NCBI RefSeq assembly: GCF_000292345.1
Contig: NZ_ALOU01000040.1
Span: 1-64,000, forward strand
Direction of reading: 5' to 3'
Source of the DNA: Cupriavidus sp. BIS7
GTDB taxonomy: Bacteria > Pseudomonadota > Gammaproteobacteria > Burkholderiales > Burkholderiaceae
Length of the DNA stretch: 64,000 nt
This document shows positions 24,246 to 33,418 of this stretch, one piece after another. The number at the start of each line of letters is the position of its first letter. The first letter of the stretch is position 1. The notes beneath the pieces are model-generated. The model ran no database searches, was not told the origin of the DNA, and was given only the letters and a program-made list of their open reading frames with translations. The translations under genes and the position numbers were made by a program.

Positions 24246-26788
24246 CCGCACGCGATCCGGAACTGGCCCTGCAGCCCACTCTGCGTCCCGGCGTGGCCGT
24301 GGGCCATGCACGGCTGGAAGGCGACTGGACGCTGCTGGAGACCTTTGCCAACGCAGTTGGGCATCCGGGCGAACTATCGGACAACGGGCTCTGGCTGCCG
24401 GCACCGGTGCCGGGCACGGTGGCCAGCGCGCTGCGCGCGGCAGGCCGCTGGGACGAAACCGCGCCGCCGCCGCTGCATCAGCACGACTACTGGTACCGGC
24501 TGCAGTTTTCCGGCAGCGGACGACGGCTGCTGCGCTTCAACGGCCTGGCCACACTGGCCGAGGTCTGGCTCAATGGCGTCAAGGTGCTGTCCACGCAGCA
24601 CATGTTCGCCGCGCATCAGGTGGAAGCGGAACTGGCCGGTGACAACGTGCTGCACATCTGCTTCCGCGCGTTGCACCCGTGGCTGCGCGCGCAGCGCGGG
24701 CCGGTTCGCTGGAAGCCGCGCATGATCGTTCCGCCCACATTGCGTGCGGTGCGCACCACGCTGCTGGGCCACATGCCCGGCTGGTGCCCGCCCGTGCATG
24801 CTGTGGGTCCGTGGCGCGATATCGAATTGCTCGACCCCACCGGCAACGGCGCCATGCACGGCGTGCGCGCGGAACTGTCGAGCCATCTCGATGGCCACGA
24901 CGGCGTGGTGCTGCTGCAACTGCATTTCCCGGGGGCGGCGCCCGCGCAGGGCACGTTGTCGGCGACAGGCCCCGATCACGCAATCTGGCATGGCGAACTG
25001 CGCCGTATCGGCACGCATACGCTGGCCGGCACGCTGCGCGTGGCGCAGGCACAGCGCTGGTGGCCGCACACGCATGGCGTCCCCGCGCTGTATCGCATCG
25101 ATGCCGGTGTTGGCGAGCAGGCCGTTGCCTGCGGCCATACCGGCTTTCGCACGATCACCGAGGACCGCGGCGGCGAGCCGGGCGCGTTCACGCTGCGCGT
25201 CAACGGCGAGCGGGTGTTCTGCCGCGGTGCCTGTGTATCGAGCCACGACCTGCCGGGCCTGGCCGATACCGACGAGGCCGTGGCCCGCTGGCTGCAGCTT
25301 GCGCGCGATGCCGGTGCGAACATGGTCCGCGTCAGCGGCGTGACCTGCTATCCCGGCGAGGCGTTCTATCGTCAGTGCGATGCGCTGGGCCTGATGGTGT
25401 GGCAGGACTTCATGTTCGCCAACTTCGACTATGGCAGCGAGACCAGTGCCAGTCCGGCGCTGATGAACGATGCCGCGCGCGAGGTGGCGCAATGGCTGAC
25501 TTCCACGCGCGCCCATGCGAGCCTGGCAGTGCTGTGCGGCGGCAGCGAGGCCGAGCAACAGGCGGCCATGATGGGCGCCCCGCGCAACGCGTGGCGCCAG
25601 CCATTGTTCGATGAACTGATCCCGTCACTCGTACGCGAACATCGCCCCGACATGGTCTACGTGCGCAATTCGCCGAGCGAAGGCGCGTGGCCGTTCCAGC
25701 CCGATACCGGCGTCAGCCACTACTACGGCGTAGGTGCCTACCAGCGCCCGCTGTCCGATGCGCGCATGGCCAACGTGCGCTTCACCTCGGAATGCCTGGC
25801 CTTCGCCAACGTGCCCTGCGCGCGCACGCTGGCAGAGGCCGGATTGTCGCAGCCGCTGCATGATCCGCGCTGGAAGGCCCGCGTGCCGCGCGATGCCGGA
25901 GCGGCGTGGGATTTCGAGGACATCCGCGACTTCTATCTGCGCGAACTCTATGACGTCGATCCGCCGCGCTTGCGCTACGAGCAGCCGGCACGTTACCTGG
26001 CGCTGTCGCGCGCGGTGGTGGCAGACATCATGACCGAGGTTTTCGGCGAGTGGCGCCGTGCCGGTTCCACGTGCCACGGTGGGCTGGTCTGGCAGTTGCA
26101 GGACCTGATGCCCGGCGCCGGTTGGGGCATTATCGACGCGCGTGCGCGGCCCAAGTCGGCCTGGCATGCGTTGCGGCAAGTGTGGCAGCCGTTGCAGGTC
26201 ATCCTGACGGATGAGGGGCTGAACGGCCTGCATGTGCACCTCATCAATGAAACCGGTACGCCGCGCACGGTGCGGCTTGCACTACGCTGCCTGCGAAACG
26301 GCGAGGCAGTGGCGGCACAGGCCACACAAACGCTGACGCTTGCGCCTCGTGAGATACGCAGGCTGGCTGCCGCGGAAATGCTCGATCACTTTTTCGATTT
26401 CACCTATGCGTATCGGTTCGGCCCACCCGCGCATGACGTGGTCGTCGCCACACTGCATGAGCCGGACGAAGGCAACGCGTTGCTCAGCCAGTCGGTATAT
26501 CTGCCGGACCGGCGCGCCAACGCGCTGCGCGAACCGGGGCTGCAGGCCGGCGTGACGCGCGAAAACGAGTCGTGGTGGCTTACGATCCGCACGCAGCGCT
26601 TCGCGCGTTGGGTGCATATTGACGATCACGCGTTCCAGCCGGAAATCGACTGGTTCCACCTTGGGCCGGGCGAATCACGCCGCATCCGCCTGATGCACGA
26701 TATCGGCGGTGCAGGCGGTAGCCATGCCATACCTTCGGGTGAAGTTTCTGCGTTGAACGCCCACTGTTCGGTCAGCTACGACGGCTGA
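24242..26788 (+). CDS. GH2 family beta-mannosidase-like protein
   Basis: An 848-residue glycoside-hydrolase-2-like protein: N-terminal jelly roll (WYRLQFSGSGRRLLRFNGL, AEVWLNGVKV), immunoglobulin-like domain, TIM barrel and C-terminal beta domains. Candidate acid/base Glu436 is in LCGGSEAEQQ, where beta-mannosidases have CGNNE. The candidate nucleophile Glu517 lies in RFTSECLAF, where they have SEFG. Both motifs are altered, so activity or specificity may differ. No signal peptide, so it is cytoplasmic. It starts at 24242 by ATGA overlap with the DUF1839 gene and ends the five-gene operon. Confidence 0.85.
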   Translation: MTARDPELALQPTLRPGVAVGHARLEGDWTLLETFANAVGHPGELSDNGLWLPAPVPGTVASALRAAGRWDETAPPPLHQHDYWYRLQFSGSGRRLLRFNGLATLAEVWLNGVKVLSTQHMFAAHQVEAELAGDNVLHICFRALHPWLRAQRGPVRWKPRMIVPPTLRAVRTTLLGHMPGWCPPVHAVGPWRDIELLDPTGNGAMHGVRAELSSHLDGHDGVVLLQLHFPGAAPAQGTLSATGPDHAIWHGELRRIGTHTLAGTLRVAQAQRWWPHTHGVPALYRIDAGVGEQAVACGHTGFRTITEDRGGEPGAFTLRVNGERVFCRGACVSSHDLPGLADTDEAVARWLQLARDAGANMVRVSGVTCYPGEAFYRQCDALGLMVWQDFMFANFDYGSETSASPALMNDAAREVAQWLTSTRAHASLAVLCGGSEAEQQAAMMGAPRNAWRQPLFDELIPSLVREHRPDMVYVRNSPSEGAWPFQPDTGVSHYYGVGAYQRPLSDARMANVRFTSECLAFANVPCARTLAEAGLSQPLHDPRWKARVPRDAGAAWDFEDIRDFYLRELYDVDPPRLRYEQPARYLALSRAVVADIMTEVFGEWRRAGSTCHGGLVWQLQDLMPGAGWGIIDARARPKSAWHALRQVWQPLQVILTDEGLNGLHVHLINETGTPRTVRLALRCLRNGEAVAAQATQTLTLAPREIRRLAAAEMLDHFFDFTYAYRFGPPAHDVVVATLHEPDEGNALLSQSVYLPDRRANALREPGLQAGVTRENESWWLTIRTQRFARWVHIDDHAFQPEIDWFHLGPGESRRIRLMHDIGGAGGSHAIPSGEVSALNAHCSVSYDG

Positions 26789-27194
26789 TCTCATCCCGCT
26801 TCACCCCGCCTCATCCTTACCCGCCTGCGTTCCAATTGCCCGCCAGCCCAGTGCCGGCGCCGATGCGCCGCGCGTTCCCCGGGTGTCTTCACCGTGGCTT
26901 CACCCGTTCGGGTCAGCCGTTTTCCTCCATCCAACCTACCAAAGCATGACCGACCATCCCAACCGTTAGCCCACTGTCGGTTCTGTGCGGCATGGCACTT
27001 AATAGATCAACAACGAGATACAAGCCGGGGCCAAATTCCGGCGGGGACAACGGGTGGCAGCCGCAAGGCTGCCTGCTTGCACCATCAATCGAGTACGGGT
27101 GGCGCGGCGAAATCGGGTCACGCATCCCTTATGCGGGAGGAATCCTGCAAGGTGCGTTCCGATATCGCTTCGGGATCAAAGGGAGGCAAAGAAA
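26789..27194. other. 406-bp intergenic region
   Basis: Between the carrier-protein operon and the Crp/Fnr gene. A small GGCAGCC-GCAA-GGCTGCC hairpin lies at 27056-27073. Short open frames here have no support. It probably holds the promoter of the Crp/Fnr gene. Confidence 0.5.
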
Positions 27195-27923
27195 ATGATC
27201 ACGCATCGGTCGGACCTGCATGTCAATCACTTGCTCAACGCGCTGCCGCGCCATGAATGGGAGGCGCTTTCGCGGCACTTCGAGCTGGTTCGCCTGCGTG
27301 CCGGCGAACTGCTGACCGATTCGGGCCAGCGCATCGTGCACGTCTATTTTCCGACGACGTCCGTCGTGTCGCTGCTGTCGCTGCTGGAAGACGGCGCGAC
27401 CGTGGAGTTCGCGGCGGTTGGCAACGAAGGGCTGGTGGGCATTCCCGTGGTCACTGGCGGCGACACGATGCCGAGCCGCGTGGAGGTGCGCAGCCCCGGC
27501 TTTGCGTATCGCATTCCGGCGCGCGTACTGCGTTCGGAACTGGGCCATCTGCCCGCGCTGCAGCGCGTCACGCTGCTCTACGTGCAGGCCGTGCTCACGC
27601 AGATCGCGCAGACGGCCGCATGCAACCGCCACCATTCGCTGAACAAGCAGCTATGCCGCTGGTTGTTGCTGGCCATCGACCGCATGAGCACCAACGAACT
27701 GGTCATCACGCAGCAGGTCATCGCCAACATGCTTGGTGTGCGCCGCGAAGGCGTGACCGAGGCGGCCGGCAAGCTTGAGGACCTGGGCCTGATCCACCAC
27801 AGCCGCGGCCACATCACCGTGCTGGACCGCTGCGGGCTGGAACGGCACTCATGCGAGTGCTACAAGCTGGTCAAGCGCGAGTATGACCGCCTGCTGCCCG
27901 CACTTGCGGAAGTGCATATTTGA
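27195..27923 (+). CDS. Crp/Fnr-family transcriptional regulator
   Basis: A 242-residue regulator with an N-terminal cyclic-nucleotide-binding-like beta roll (YFPTTSVVSLLSLLEDGATVEF, then AVGNEGLVGIPV) and a C-terminal winged helix (ITQQVIANMLGVRREGVTEA). No cluster of N-terminal Cys typical of Fnr, so not an obvious oxygen sensor. Related proteins in polysaccharide clusters are often annotated as cyclic-nucleotide-like regulators. The start at 27195 has GGGAGGCAAAG upstream; the earlier in-frame ATG is rejected. It converges on the DUF1839 paralogue through a shared terminator. Confidence 0.88.
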   Translation: MITHRSDLHVNHLLNALPRHEWEALSRHFELVRLRAGELLTDSGQRIVHVYFPTTSVVSLLSLLEDGATVEFAAVGNEGLVGIPVVTGGDTMPSRVEVRSPGFAYRIPARVLRSELGHLPALQRVTLLYVQAVLTQIAQTAACNRHHSLNKQLCRWLLLAIDRMSTNELVITQQVIANMLGVRREGVTEAAGKLEDLGLIHHSRGHITVLDRCGLERHSCECYKLVKREYDRLLPALAEVHI

Positions 27924-27942
27924 GGCGCTGCGCGGGGAAAGG

Positions 27943-27968
27943 GGGCCGGTGTGCGCACCGGCCCTTTT
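27943..27968. terminator. terminator between the Crp/Fnr gene and the DUF1839 paralogue
   Basis: GGGCCGGTG-TGCG-CACCGGCCC followed by TTTT on the plus strand; the minus strand reads CCCCCTTTCC after the stem, so it can also serve the convergent gene weakly. Confidence 0.85.
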
Positions 27969-27996
27969 GGTTGAGTGGAGTTCAGCGATGCTGCAG

Positions 27997-29064
27997 TCAG
28001 ACGTGTGCGGGGTCCACGCTGCCGAACGAGCGCAGCAGTCCCTCTATGACCTGGTCGTAGGCGGCTTCCAGCGTGCCAAGGGTCTCCACGCACAGGTCGG
28101 GGCGGCCACGCGCCACGGCGCGCGCCAGCCGGAACTGCAGCACCTTGCATTCCGATGCGATCGTCGCGGCACCGTTGACGACGGATGCGGGCACGCGATA
28201 TCCGTGCTCGCCCAGCCACGTCAGGCAGTGACCGAGCATCTCGAAGTTGGCGCCGAACTGGCGCGGCAGGTTGAAGCCATAGTGATGGAAGTAGGCATCG
28301 CCACGCGCCAGCACATTGCCGACCTGCTCGCCGAACGCTTCGCGCCAGCTTGCCACCGGATTGCCGGCCGGGCGGCGGCCCAGATGCCGGCGCATCTGCG
28401 AGGCCACGGCATTCGACAACGCCACGCCCTGCAGCGGCGGGCGCACGCGCTTGGCGCACTCGGCATATGGAAACAGCAGGTCGCCATTGTCGCGCAGCGC
28501 CGGGTCGAGCCGCAGCAGCCCGCGGTAGTCCTCGCCGTCAGCCGTGTAGTAGCCAACGCTGTGGTAGTAGGACAGCCGCTGTGCCGCCGTGTCGATGCGG
28601 TCGATCGCAATCGTGGTTTTCACATGTCCGCGGCGGTAGGCCGTGGCGCGTGTATCGGGCAGGTAGTAGCTGTCGACCTCGACCAGCACGGTATGGCCAC
28701 GTGCAACCTGCTCCGCGATATGCGCTTCCAGCGTGTCGTAGACGGCCATCTCCTGCACGATGGTGCCGTAGAGCTGTTCGATGTCGGCCTGCGGATACTT
28801 GAAGAACGTGAAGTGGTCGCCCTCGAAATCCTGCGTGACGGTAAACGCCAGCGCCGCGCGCGGGTCGAGCCCCCAGCCGTAGAGCACTTCAATCCACAGA
28901 TCCATGTAGCAGTTGGTTTCCTGCCAGATCGCGTCCTCGCCATGCAGCCCGCCGGGCCGCGCCGGTGTCGGCGATGGTGCCGAGGAAGGTGCCAGGATGC
29001 CCGGGTCAGCGGACCCGCCGCCACCGCCAAGCGTGCCCAGGACAGTTTCAGTACCACGCTCCAT
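27997..29064 (-). CDS. DUF1839 family protein (second copy)
   Basis: A 355-residue paralogue of the protein at 23262. It has the same blocks: MDLWIEVLYGWGLDP, TVTQDFEGDHFTFFKYP, VLVEVDSYYLPDT and YRRGHVKTTIAIDR. It has a Gly/Pro-rich N-terminal extension of about 45 residues. The start at 29064 is preceded by CGGAGAAA; a 110-codon open extension runs through an iteron and the manC leader and is rejected. It is encoded on the opposite strand from the carrier-protein operon and divergent from manC. Function unknown, presumably related to the same aminoacyl-carrier pathway. Confidence 0.83.
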   Translation of the reverse strand: MERGTETVLGTLGGGGGSADPGILAPSSAPSPTPARPGGLHGEDAIWQETNCYMDLWIEVLYGWGLDPRAALAFTVTQDFEGDHFTFFKYPQADIEQLYGTIVQEMAVYDTLEAHIAEQVARGHTVLVEVDSYYLPDTRATAYRRGHVKTTIAIDRIDTAAQRLSYYHSVGYYTADGEDYRGLLRLDPALRDNGDLLFPYAECAKRVRPPLQGVALSNAVASQMRRHLGRRPAGNPVASWREAFGEQVGNVLARGDAYFHHYGFNLPRQFGANFEMLGHCLTWLGEHGYRVPASVVNGAATIASECKVLQFRLARAVARGRPDLCVETLGTLEAAYDQVIEGLLRSFGSVDPAHV

Positions 29065-29360
29065 GTCGTTTCTCCGCAAGATTCGAGTGCATGCCGTGCA
29101 CTGCCCGTCGTAACCGGTACGGACGCGGCCAACGCTATTGAAGCGCCCACGTGCGGCGTTTATCGGTACGGTGGGCAACAGAACCCCTGCCTGAATCCAC
29201 ACCCGAGCGCCGCCCCGCCTCACCGCATCTGGCGCCGGCCAAGCGTGTGCGGAATCGAACAGATGCCGGTTCTGCCACGTTCCTACACTGACGCGTATCA
29301 GCCGGAGATATGTCCGGAATCGTCTTGCGTACCCATTTCTGCGAAGTGGCAGGAGGCATG
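29065..29360. other. divergent promoter region of manC and the DUF1839 paralogue
   Basis: A 296-bp spacer between divergent genes. It contains an inverted iteron copy immediately before manC (29327-29343). No further gene is seen. Confidence 0.55.
29327..29343 (-). repeat. isolated iteron copy upstream of manC
   Basis: GCGTACCCATTTCTGCG is the reverse complement of the iteron (one substitution from the top consensus, and identical to the 6020 type). It ends 18 bases before the manC start codon, next to its ribosome site. Confidence 0.8.
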
Positions 29361-30914
29361 ATGAAAACACGGAGTCGGGAGAAGATCCTGCCACCGATCA
29401 CGGTGCAGGCGCTTGTCGAGGAAGTCCCGGTACTGGTTACGCCAGTACGGGCGACACTGCAGCCGGTGATTCTTGCGGGCGGCTCCGGCACGCGGCTCTG
29501 GCCGCTGTCGCGCGAGCAATATCCCAAACAGCTGCTCAACCTGGTTGCGGACGACACGTTGCTGGAGGCCACGGCCCATCGCCTTGAAGGCGTGGCCATG
29601 CGCACCGGCCGGACGGCCGGAATGGAAGCGCCCCAGATCGTGGTCTGTGGCGAAGAGCATCGCTTCATGGTGACGGATATGCTCAAGCGCAAGGGCAAGC
29701 GAGCGCGCATCGTGTCCGAGCCGTGCGGCCGCAATACGGCGCCGGCGCTGACCGTGGCCGCGCTGCACGCACTGGCTTCCGCAGGCCCATGCGGCGACGC
29801 GGTGCTGGTAGCCACGCCTGCCGACCACAGCGTGGCCGATACCGATGCATTCCGGGATGCCATTGCCACGGCCGTGCATCACGCCGAGCGCGGTGCCATC
29901 GTCACGCTCGGCGCGCGGCCCACGGTACCGGAAACCGGCTTTGGCTACATCCGTGCGGCGGCGCCGGTGCAACCGGGCGGCTTCGTCATCGACCGCTTCG
30001 TCGAGAAGCCGCATCTGGAACTGGCCCGGCACTATGTGGACTCGGGCGAATACTGGTGGAACTGCGGCATTTTCGTGGTGCTGGCGTCGGTATGGCTCAA
30101 CGCCGTGAGCCAGTTGCAGCCCGAGATGTACAAGCAGTGCCGCGCTGCCTACGAGGCCGGCGAGGCGATCGGCCAGGGCGACGTGTTCCGCGTGGAACGC
30201 GAGGCGTTCGATGCGTGCCCGTCCGATTCGATCGACTACGCGGTGATGGAAAAGCTCGACGCACTGCCGGGCATCCCCGGCATGCTCGTGCCGCTCGACG
30301 CCGGGTGGTCCGACGTCGGCTCATGGGCCGCGATCTGGGATATCGCCGTGAAGGACAACGCCGGCAATGCGGGGCGCGGCCGCGTGCTGTTCGATGGCGC
30401 CACGTCGTGCCTGGCCCATTCGGAAGGTCGCCTGATCGCATGCGTCGGTGTGCAGGACGTGGTGGTGGTGGAGACGGCCGATGCAGTGCTCGTGGTCGAC
30501 AAGGCCCATGTGCAGGACGTGAAGAACGTGGTGCAGCGCCTGCGCTCGGAGCATGGCGCGGAGATCGTCAATCATCGCAAGGTGCATCGCCCCTGGGGCT
30601 GCTACGACTCGATCGACCATGGCGACCGCTTCCAGGTCAAACGCATCATCGTGGAGCCGGGCGCGAGCCTGTCGCTGCAGATGCACTACCACCGCGCCGA
30701 GCACTGGGTCGTGGTACGCGGCACGGCGCGGGTTACCTGTGGGGACACCACCAGCATTCTTTCGGAGAACCAGTCTACGTATATCCCGATTGGCACGCTG
30801 CATCGCCTCGAGAATCCCGGCAAGACGCCGCTGGAGATCATCGAGGTGCAGTCGGGCGCCTATTTGGGTGAGGACGATATCGTCAGATTCGAGGACAACT
30901 ACGGTCGAAAGTAG
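29361..30914 (+). CDS. manC: mannose-1-phosphate guanylyltransferase / mannose-6-phosphate isomerase
   Basis: A 517-residue bifunctional type II enzyme giving GDP-mannose. The pyrophosphorylase signature LAGGSGTRLWPLSREQYPKQ is at residues about 38-57 and the FVEKP motif follows. The C-terminal cupin carries the isomerase metal site (LQMHYHRAEHWVVV). The start at 29361 is set by AGGAGG five bases upstream; the adjacent ATG at 29358 is too close to it. It feeds Gmd and GDP-fucose synthase (55952-57142) and heads the operon that continues with a tyrosine autokinase. Confidence 0.95.
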   Translation: MKTRSREKILPPITVQALVEEVPVLVTPVRATLQPVILAGGSGTRLWPLSREQYPKQLLNLVADDTLLEATAHRLEGVAMRTGRTAGMEAPQIVVCGEEHRFMVTDMLKRKGKRARIVSEPCGRNTAPALTVAALHALASAGPCGDAVLVATPADHSVADTDAFRDAIATAVHHAERGAIVTLGARPTVPETGFGYIRAAAPVQPGGFVIDRFVEKPHLELARHYVDSGEYWWNCGIFVVLASVWLNAVSQLQPEMYKQCRAAYEAGEAIGQGDVFRVEREAFDACPSDSIDYAVMEKLDALPGIPGMLVPLDAGWSDVGSWAAIWDIAVKDNAGNAGRGRVLFDGATSCLAHSEGRLIACVGVQDVVVVETADAVLVVDKAHVQDVKNVVQRLRSEHGAEIVNHRKVHRPWGCYDSIDHGDRFQVKRIIVEPGASLSLQMHYHRAEHWVVVRGTARVTCGDTTSILSENQSTYIPIGTLHRLENPGKTPLEIIEVQSGAYLGEDDIVRFEDNYGRK

Positions 30915-30957
30915 ACCGCACGGGTGAAGTACAGGTGGAAGCAAAAGGGGGTACGCG

Positions 30958-33345
30958 GTGAGCAACATGTTCTTTGCAGGGCCTGGGGCGGCAGCCGGCG
31001 CCATGCCTGCAACCAATGGCGGTGCGCGCCGCGCGCTGCTCGATCACGCAGGCTGGATCATCTGCGCCGGCGTTGCCGGCGCGGCCATCGCATGGCTCGT
31101 GGCAATTGCCCGGCCGGACGTCTACAACGCCAGCGCGCTGGTTCAGGTGCTGCAGCCAAGGGAAGGTGGCGCACAGCGTGGGGCAAACCTGGCCGGCAGT
31201 GTCACGTCGCCGGCGGTATCGATCGACAACGGCATGCTGCGCAGCCGCGCGGTGGTGGCGCCCGTGGTGGAGCGACTGCACCTCGACATCAGCGCACTGC
31301 CATTGCGTGCGCCGTTGCTGGGGGCGCTGGCTACCCACTTTGCCACGCCCGGCAAGCTTGCGGGGCCGTGGCCTGCCACTCTCGGCTATGCCTGGGGCGG
31401 CGAGCAGATCGCCGTGGAGAGGCTCACCGTACCCGATCGCCTGATCAACGTGCCGCTGACGCTTGAAGTGCTGCCTGGCAGCGCATATCGCGTCTATGAG
31501 CAGGACACGCTGCTGCTGGAAGGCGTGGTGGGCGCCAAGGTGGAGTCCAACGGCATCAACATGTTCGTGTCGCGCATCGACGCCCAACCGGGGACCCGGT
31601 TCGTGGTGACCCGCCATGACTTGCTGCAGACCATCGATTCGGTGGCCAGCACGCTGCGCATCGACACCGACGTCAAGGACACCGGCACCGTAAGCATCGG
31701 CTGGCAAACGTCCGACCGGACGGTGGTGGCCGCGCTGGTCAACGGCATCACGGAATCGTTCATCGATGCCCAGGCTGCGCAACGGCGCGATGACGCGGCC
31801 GCGACGCTGGCCTTTCTTTCAAACGAAATTCCGCGTGTGAAGACCGAGCTCGAACGCGCGGAGGCCGCGCTGACGAAATACCGGTCGCATAGCGGATCGA
31901 TGCAGCCGAGCCAGGATGCGCAGTCGTACCTGAATGGCAGCATGGATTACCAGCGCCAGATTGCCTTGCTGAAGCTCGAGCGTACCAAGCTGCTGCAGCG
32001 CTTCACCGAAGAGGCCAACGAGGTCAAGACGGTCGACAACCAGATTCAGCAAATGATCCGCGAGCGGCACGACATGGACGCGCGGCTGCAAAGTCTTCCC
32101 GCAACCGAGCGCGAATCGGTGGCGCTGACGCGTGACGTCAAGGTGGCCGAAGACATGTACATGACGCTGCGCAACAAGGCCGAGCAGCTGTCGTTGTCCC
32201 AGCTTGACCGCACAGGCCAGGTGCGCGTGCTGGACACCGCACTGGTACCCGTGCAGCCCGTGGGAATGGGCCCATGGCCGATGACCGCCGGCGGCGGCCT
32301 GATCGGACTGTGTCTGGCGATGGCCTGCATCACGATGCGCCAGCGTATGAAGCCGACGCTGGATACCGTCAACGATGCCGAACTTCAGCTTGGGCTGCCC
32401 ATGCTGGGCGACATCGTCTTCAGCCAGGAACAGGTGGAACTGGAACGCCTGGTGGATGCGCGGCTGCACGCGGCGTTCGGCCAGCTGACCGCGTCTGGGC
32501 TGCTTGAGCGTCCGCAACCGGGCCACGCGCTGGCCACCCCTGACGAACTGGCCGAGAACAGCGAAGACGATCGCGACGGCGCCGAGCGGCTGCTGAGGCT
32601 AGGGCTGCACGACCAGTTCCTGCTGGCGCGCAACGCACCCCATTCGATGGCGGTGGAAGGGTTGCGCAGCGTGCGCGCGGCCTTGCACTTCACGCTGCGC
32701 GGTGCGCGCGACAAGGTGCTTGCGGTCACCAGCCCCACGGCGGGCGCCGGCAAGACGTTCGCCTCGGTGAATTTGGCCGTGCTGTTTGCGGAGGCGGGCC
32801 AGCGCGTTCTGCTGGTGGATGCCGATCTGCGCCGCGGCAAGGTGGCAAGCTGGTTCGACCTGCCGGCCGAGACGGGCCTGGCCGAGGTGCTGGCGGGTCA
32901 TGCGCCGTTGTCCAATGCCGTGCAGCGCACCGTCGTCAATGGTCTGTCCGTGCTGCCGGCGGGCACGCACCCGACCAATCCTTCCGAGTTGCTGATGCAC
33001 CCGGCCATGGAGGCTTGCGTGCAGGCCTGCAAGGAGCGCTACGACCTTGTGCTGATCGATACCTCTCCGGTGCTGGCCGTGGCCGATGCGACGTTCGTGG
33101 CCAACCTGGCCGGCGCAACGCTGCTGGTGCTGCGCGCGGACACCACGCTGCCCGGCCAGGTGGAAGAGGCGCTCAAGCGCCTGGGCCGTGCCGACGCACG
33201 CATGATGGGCGGCATCCTGAACGGTGTGCGGCCCAAGCGCAGCAACCAGGCCGACTACCGCAACATGAATCCGTATCTGGGTATGCCCCTGCCCGTCACC
33301 ATGCGGCGGCTGGAGCGGGCCCCGGTCATCGAGCACAAGACGTGA
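30958..33345 (+). CDS. polysaccharide co-polymerase / tyrosine autokinase (Wzc-like), copy 1
   Basis: A 795-residue inner-membrane protein. The N-terminal Wzz domain has a membrane helix (residues about 29-50), a periplasmic coiled coil (residues about 270-400) and a second helix near 440. The C-terminal BY-kinase domain has Walker A SPTAGAGKT, Walker A' VLLVDADLRRGK and Walker B-like VLIDTSPVLA. The C-terminal tail has only two tyrosines (DYRNMNPYLG), fewer than the second copy at 42304. It controls chain length and export with Wza. It starts with GTG after AGGGGG. Confidence 0.92.
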   Translation: MSNMFFAGPGAAAGAMPATNGGARRALLDHAGWIICAGVAGAAIAWLVAIARPDVYNASALVQVLQPREGGAQRGANLAGSVTSPAVSIDNGMLRSRAVVAPVVERLHLDISALPLRAPLLGALATHFATPGKLAGPWPATLGYAWGGEQIAVERLTVPDRLINVPLTLEVLPGSAYRVYEQDTLLLEGVVGAKVESNGINMFVSRIDAQPGTRFVVTRHDLLQTIDSVASTLRIDTDVKDTGTVSIGWQTSDRTVVAALVNGITESFIDAQAAQRRDDAAATLAFLSNEIPRVKTELERAEAALTKYRSHSGSMQPSQDAQSYLNGSMDYQRQIALLKLERTKLLQRFTEEANEVKTVDNQIQQMIRERHDMDARLQSLPATERESVALTRDVKVAEDMYMTLRNKAEQLSLSQLDRTGQVRVLDTALVPVQPVGMGPWPMTAGGGLIGLCLAMACITMRQRMKPTLDTVNDAELQLGLPMLGDIVFSQEQVELERLVDARLHAAFGQLTASGLLERPQPGHALATPDELAENSEDDRDGAERLLRLGLHDQFLLARNAPHSMAVEGLRSVRAALHFTLRGARDKVLAVTSPTAGAGKTFASVNLAVLFAEAGQRVLLVDADLRRGKVASWFDLPAETGLAEVLAGHAPLSNAVQRTVVNGLSVLPAGTHPTNPSELLMHPAMEACVQACKERYDLVLIDTSPVLAVADATFVANLAGATLLVLRADTTLPGQVEEALKRLGRADARMMGGILNGVRPKRSNQADYRNMNPYLGMPLPVTMRRLERAPVIEHKT

Positions 33346-33370
33346 GCATGCAGTCGGCGAGACAGGAGTC

Positions 33371-33387
33371 GCGTACCCATTTCTGCG
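33371..33387 (-). repeat. isolated iteron copy between kinase and hydrolase genes
   Basis: GCGTACCCATTTCTGCG, identical to the copy at 29327 and in the same orientation, sits alone in a 73-bp intergenic gap of the operon. Confidence 0.8.
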
Positions 33388-33418
33388 TGCCGGATCGGCT
33401 GGCCGCGAAGGAGCCGGC

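Noticed and set aside
30940..30957. Iteron-like AAAAGGGGGTACGC before the first kinase gene
   Set aside because: Four mismatches to the consensus, and the G-run is explained as the ribosome site.
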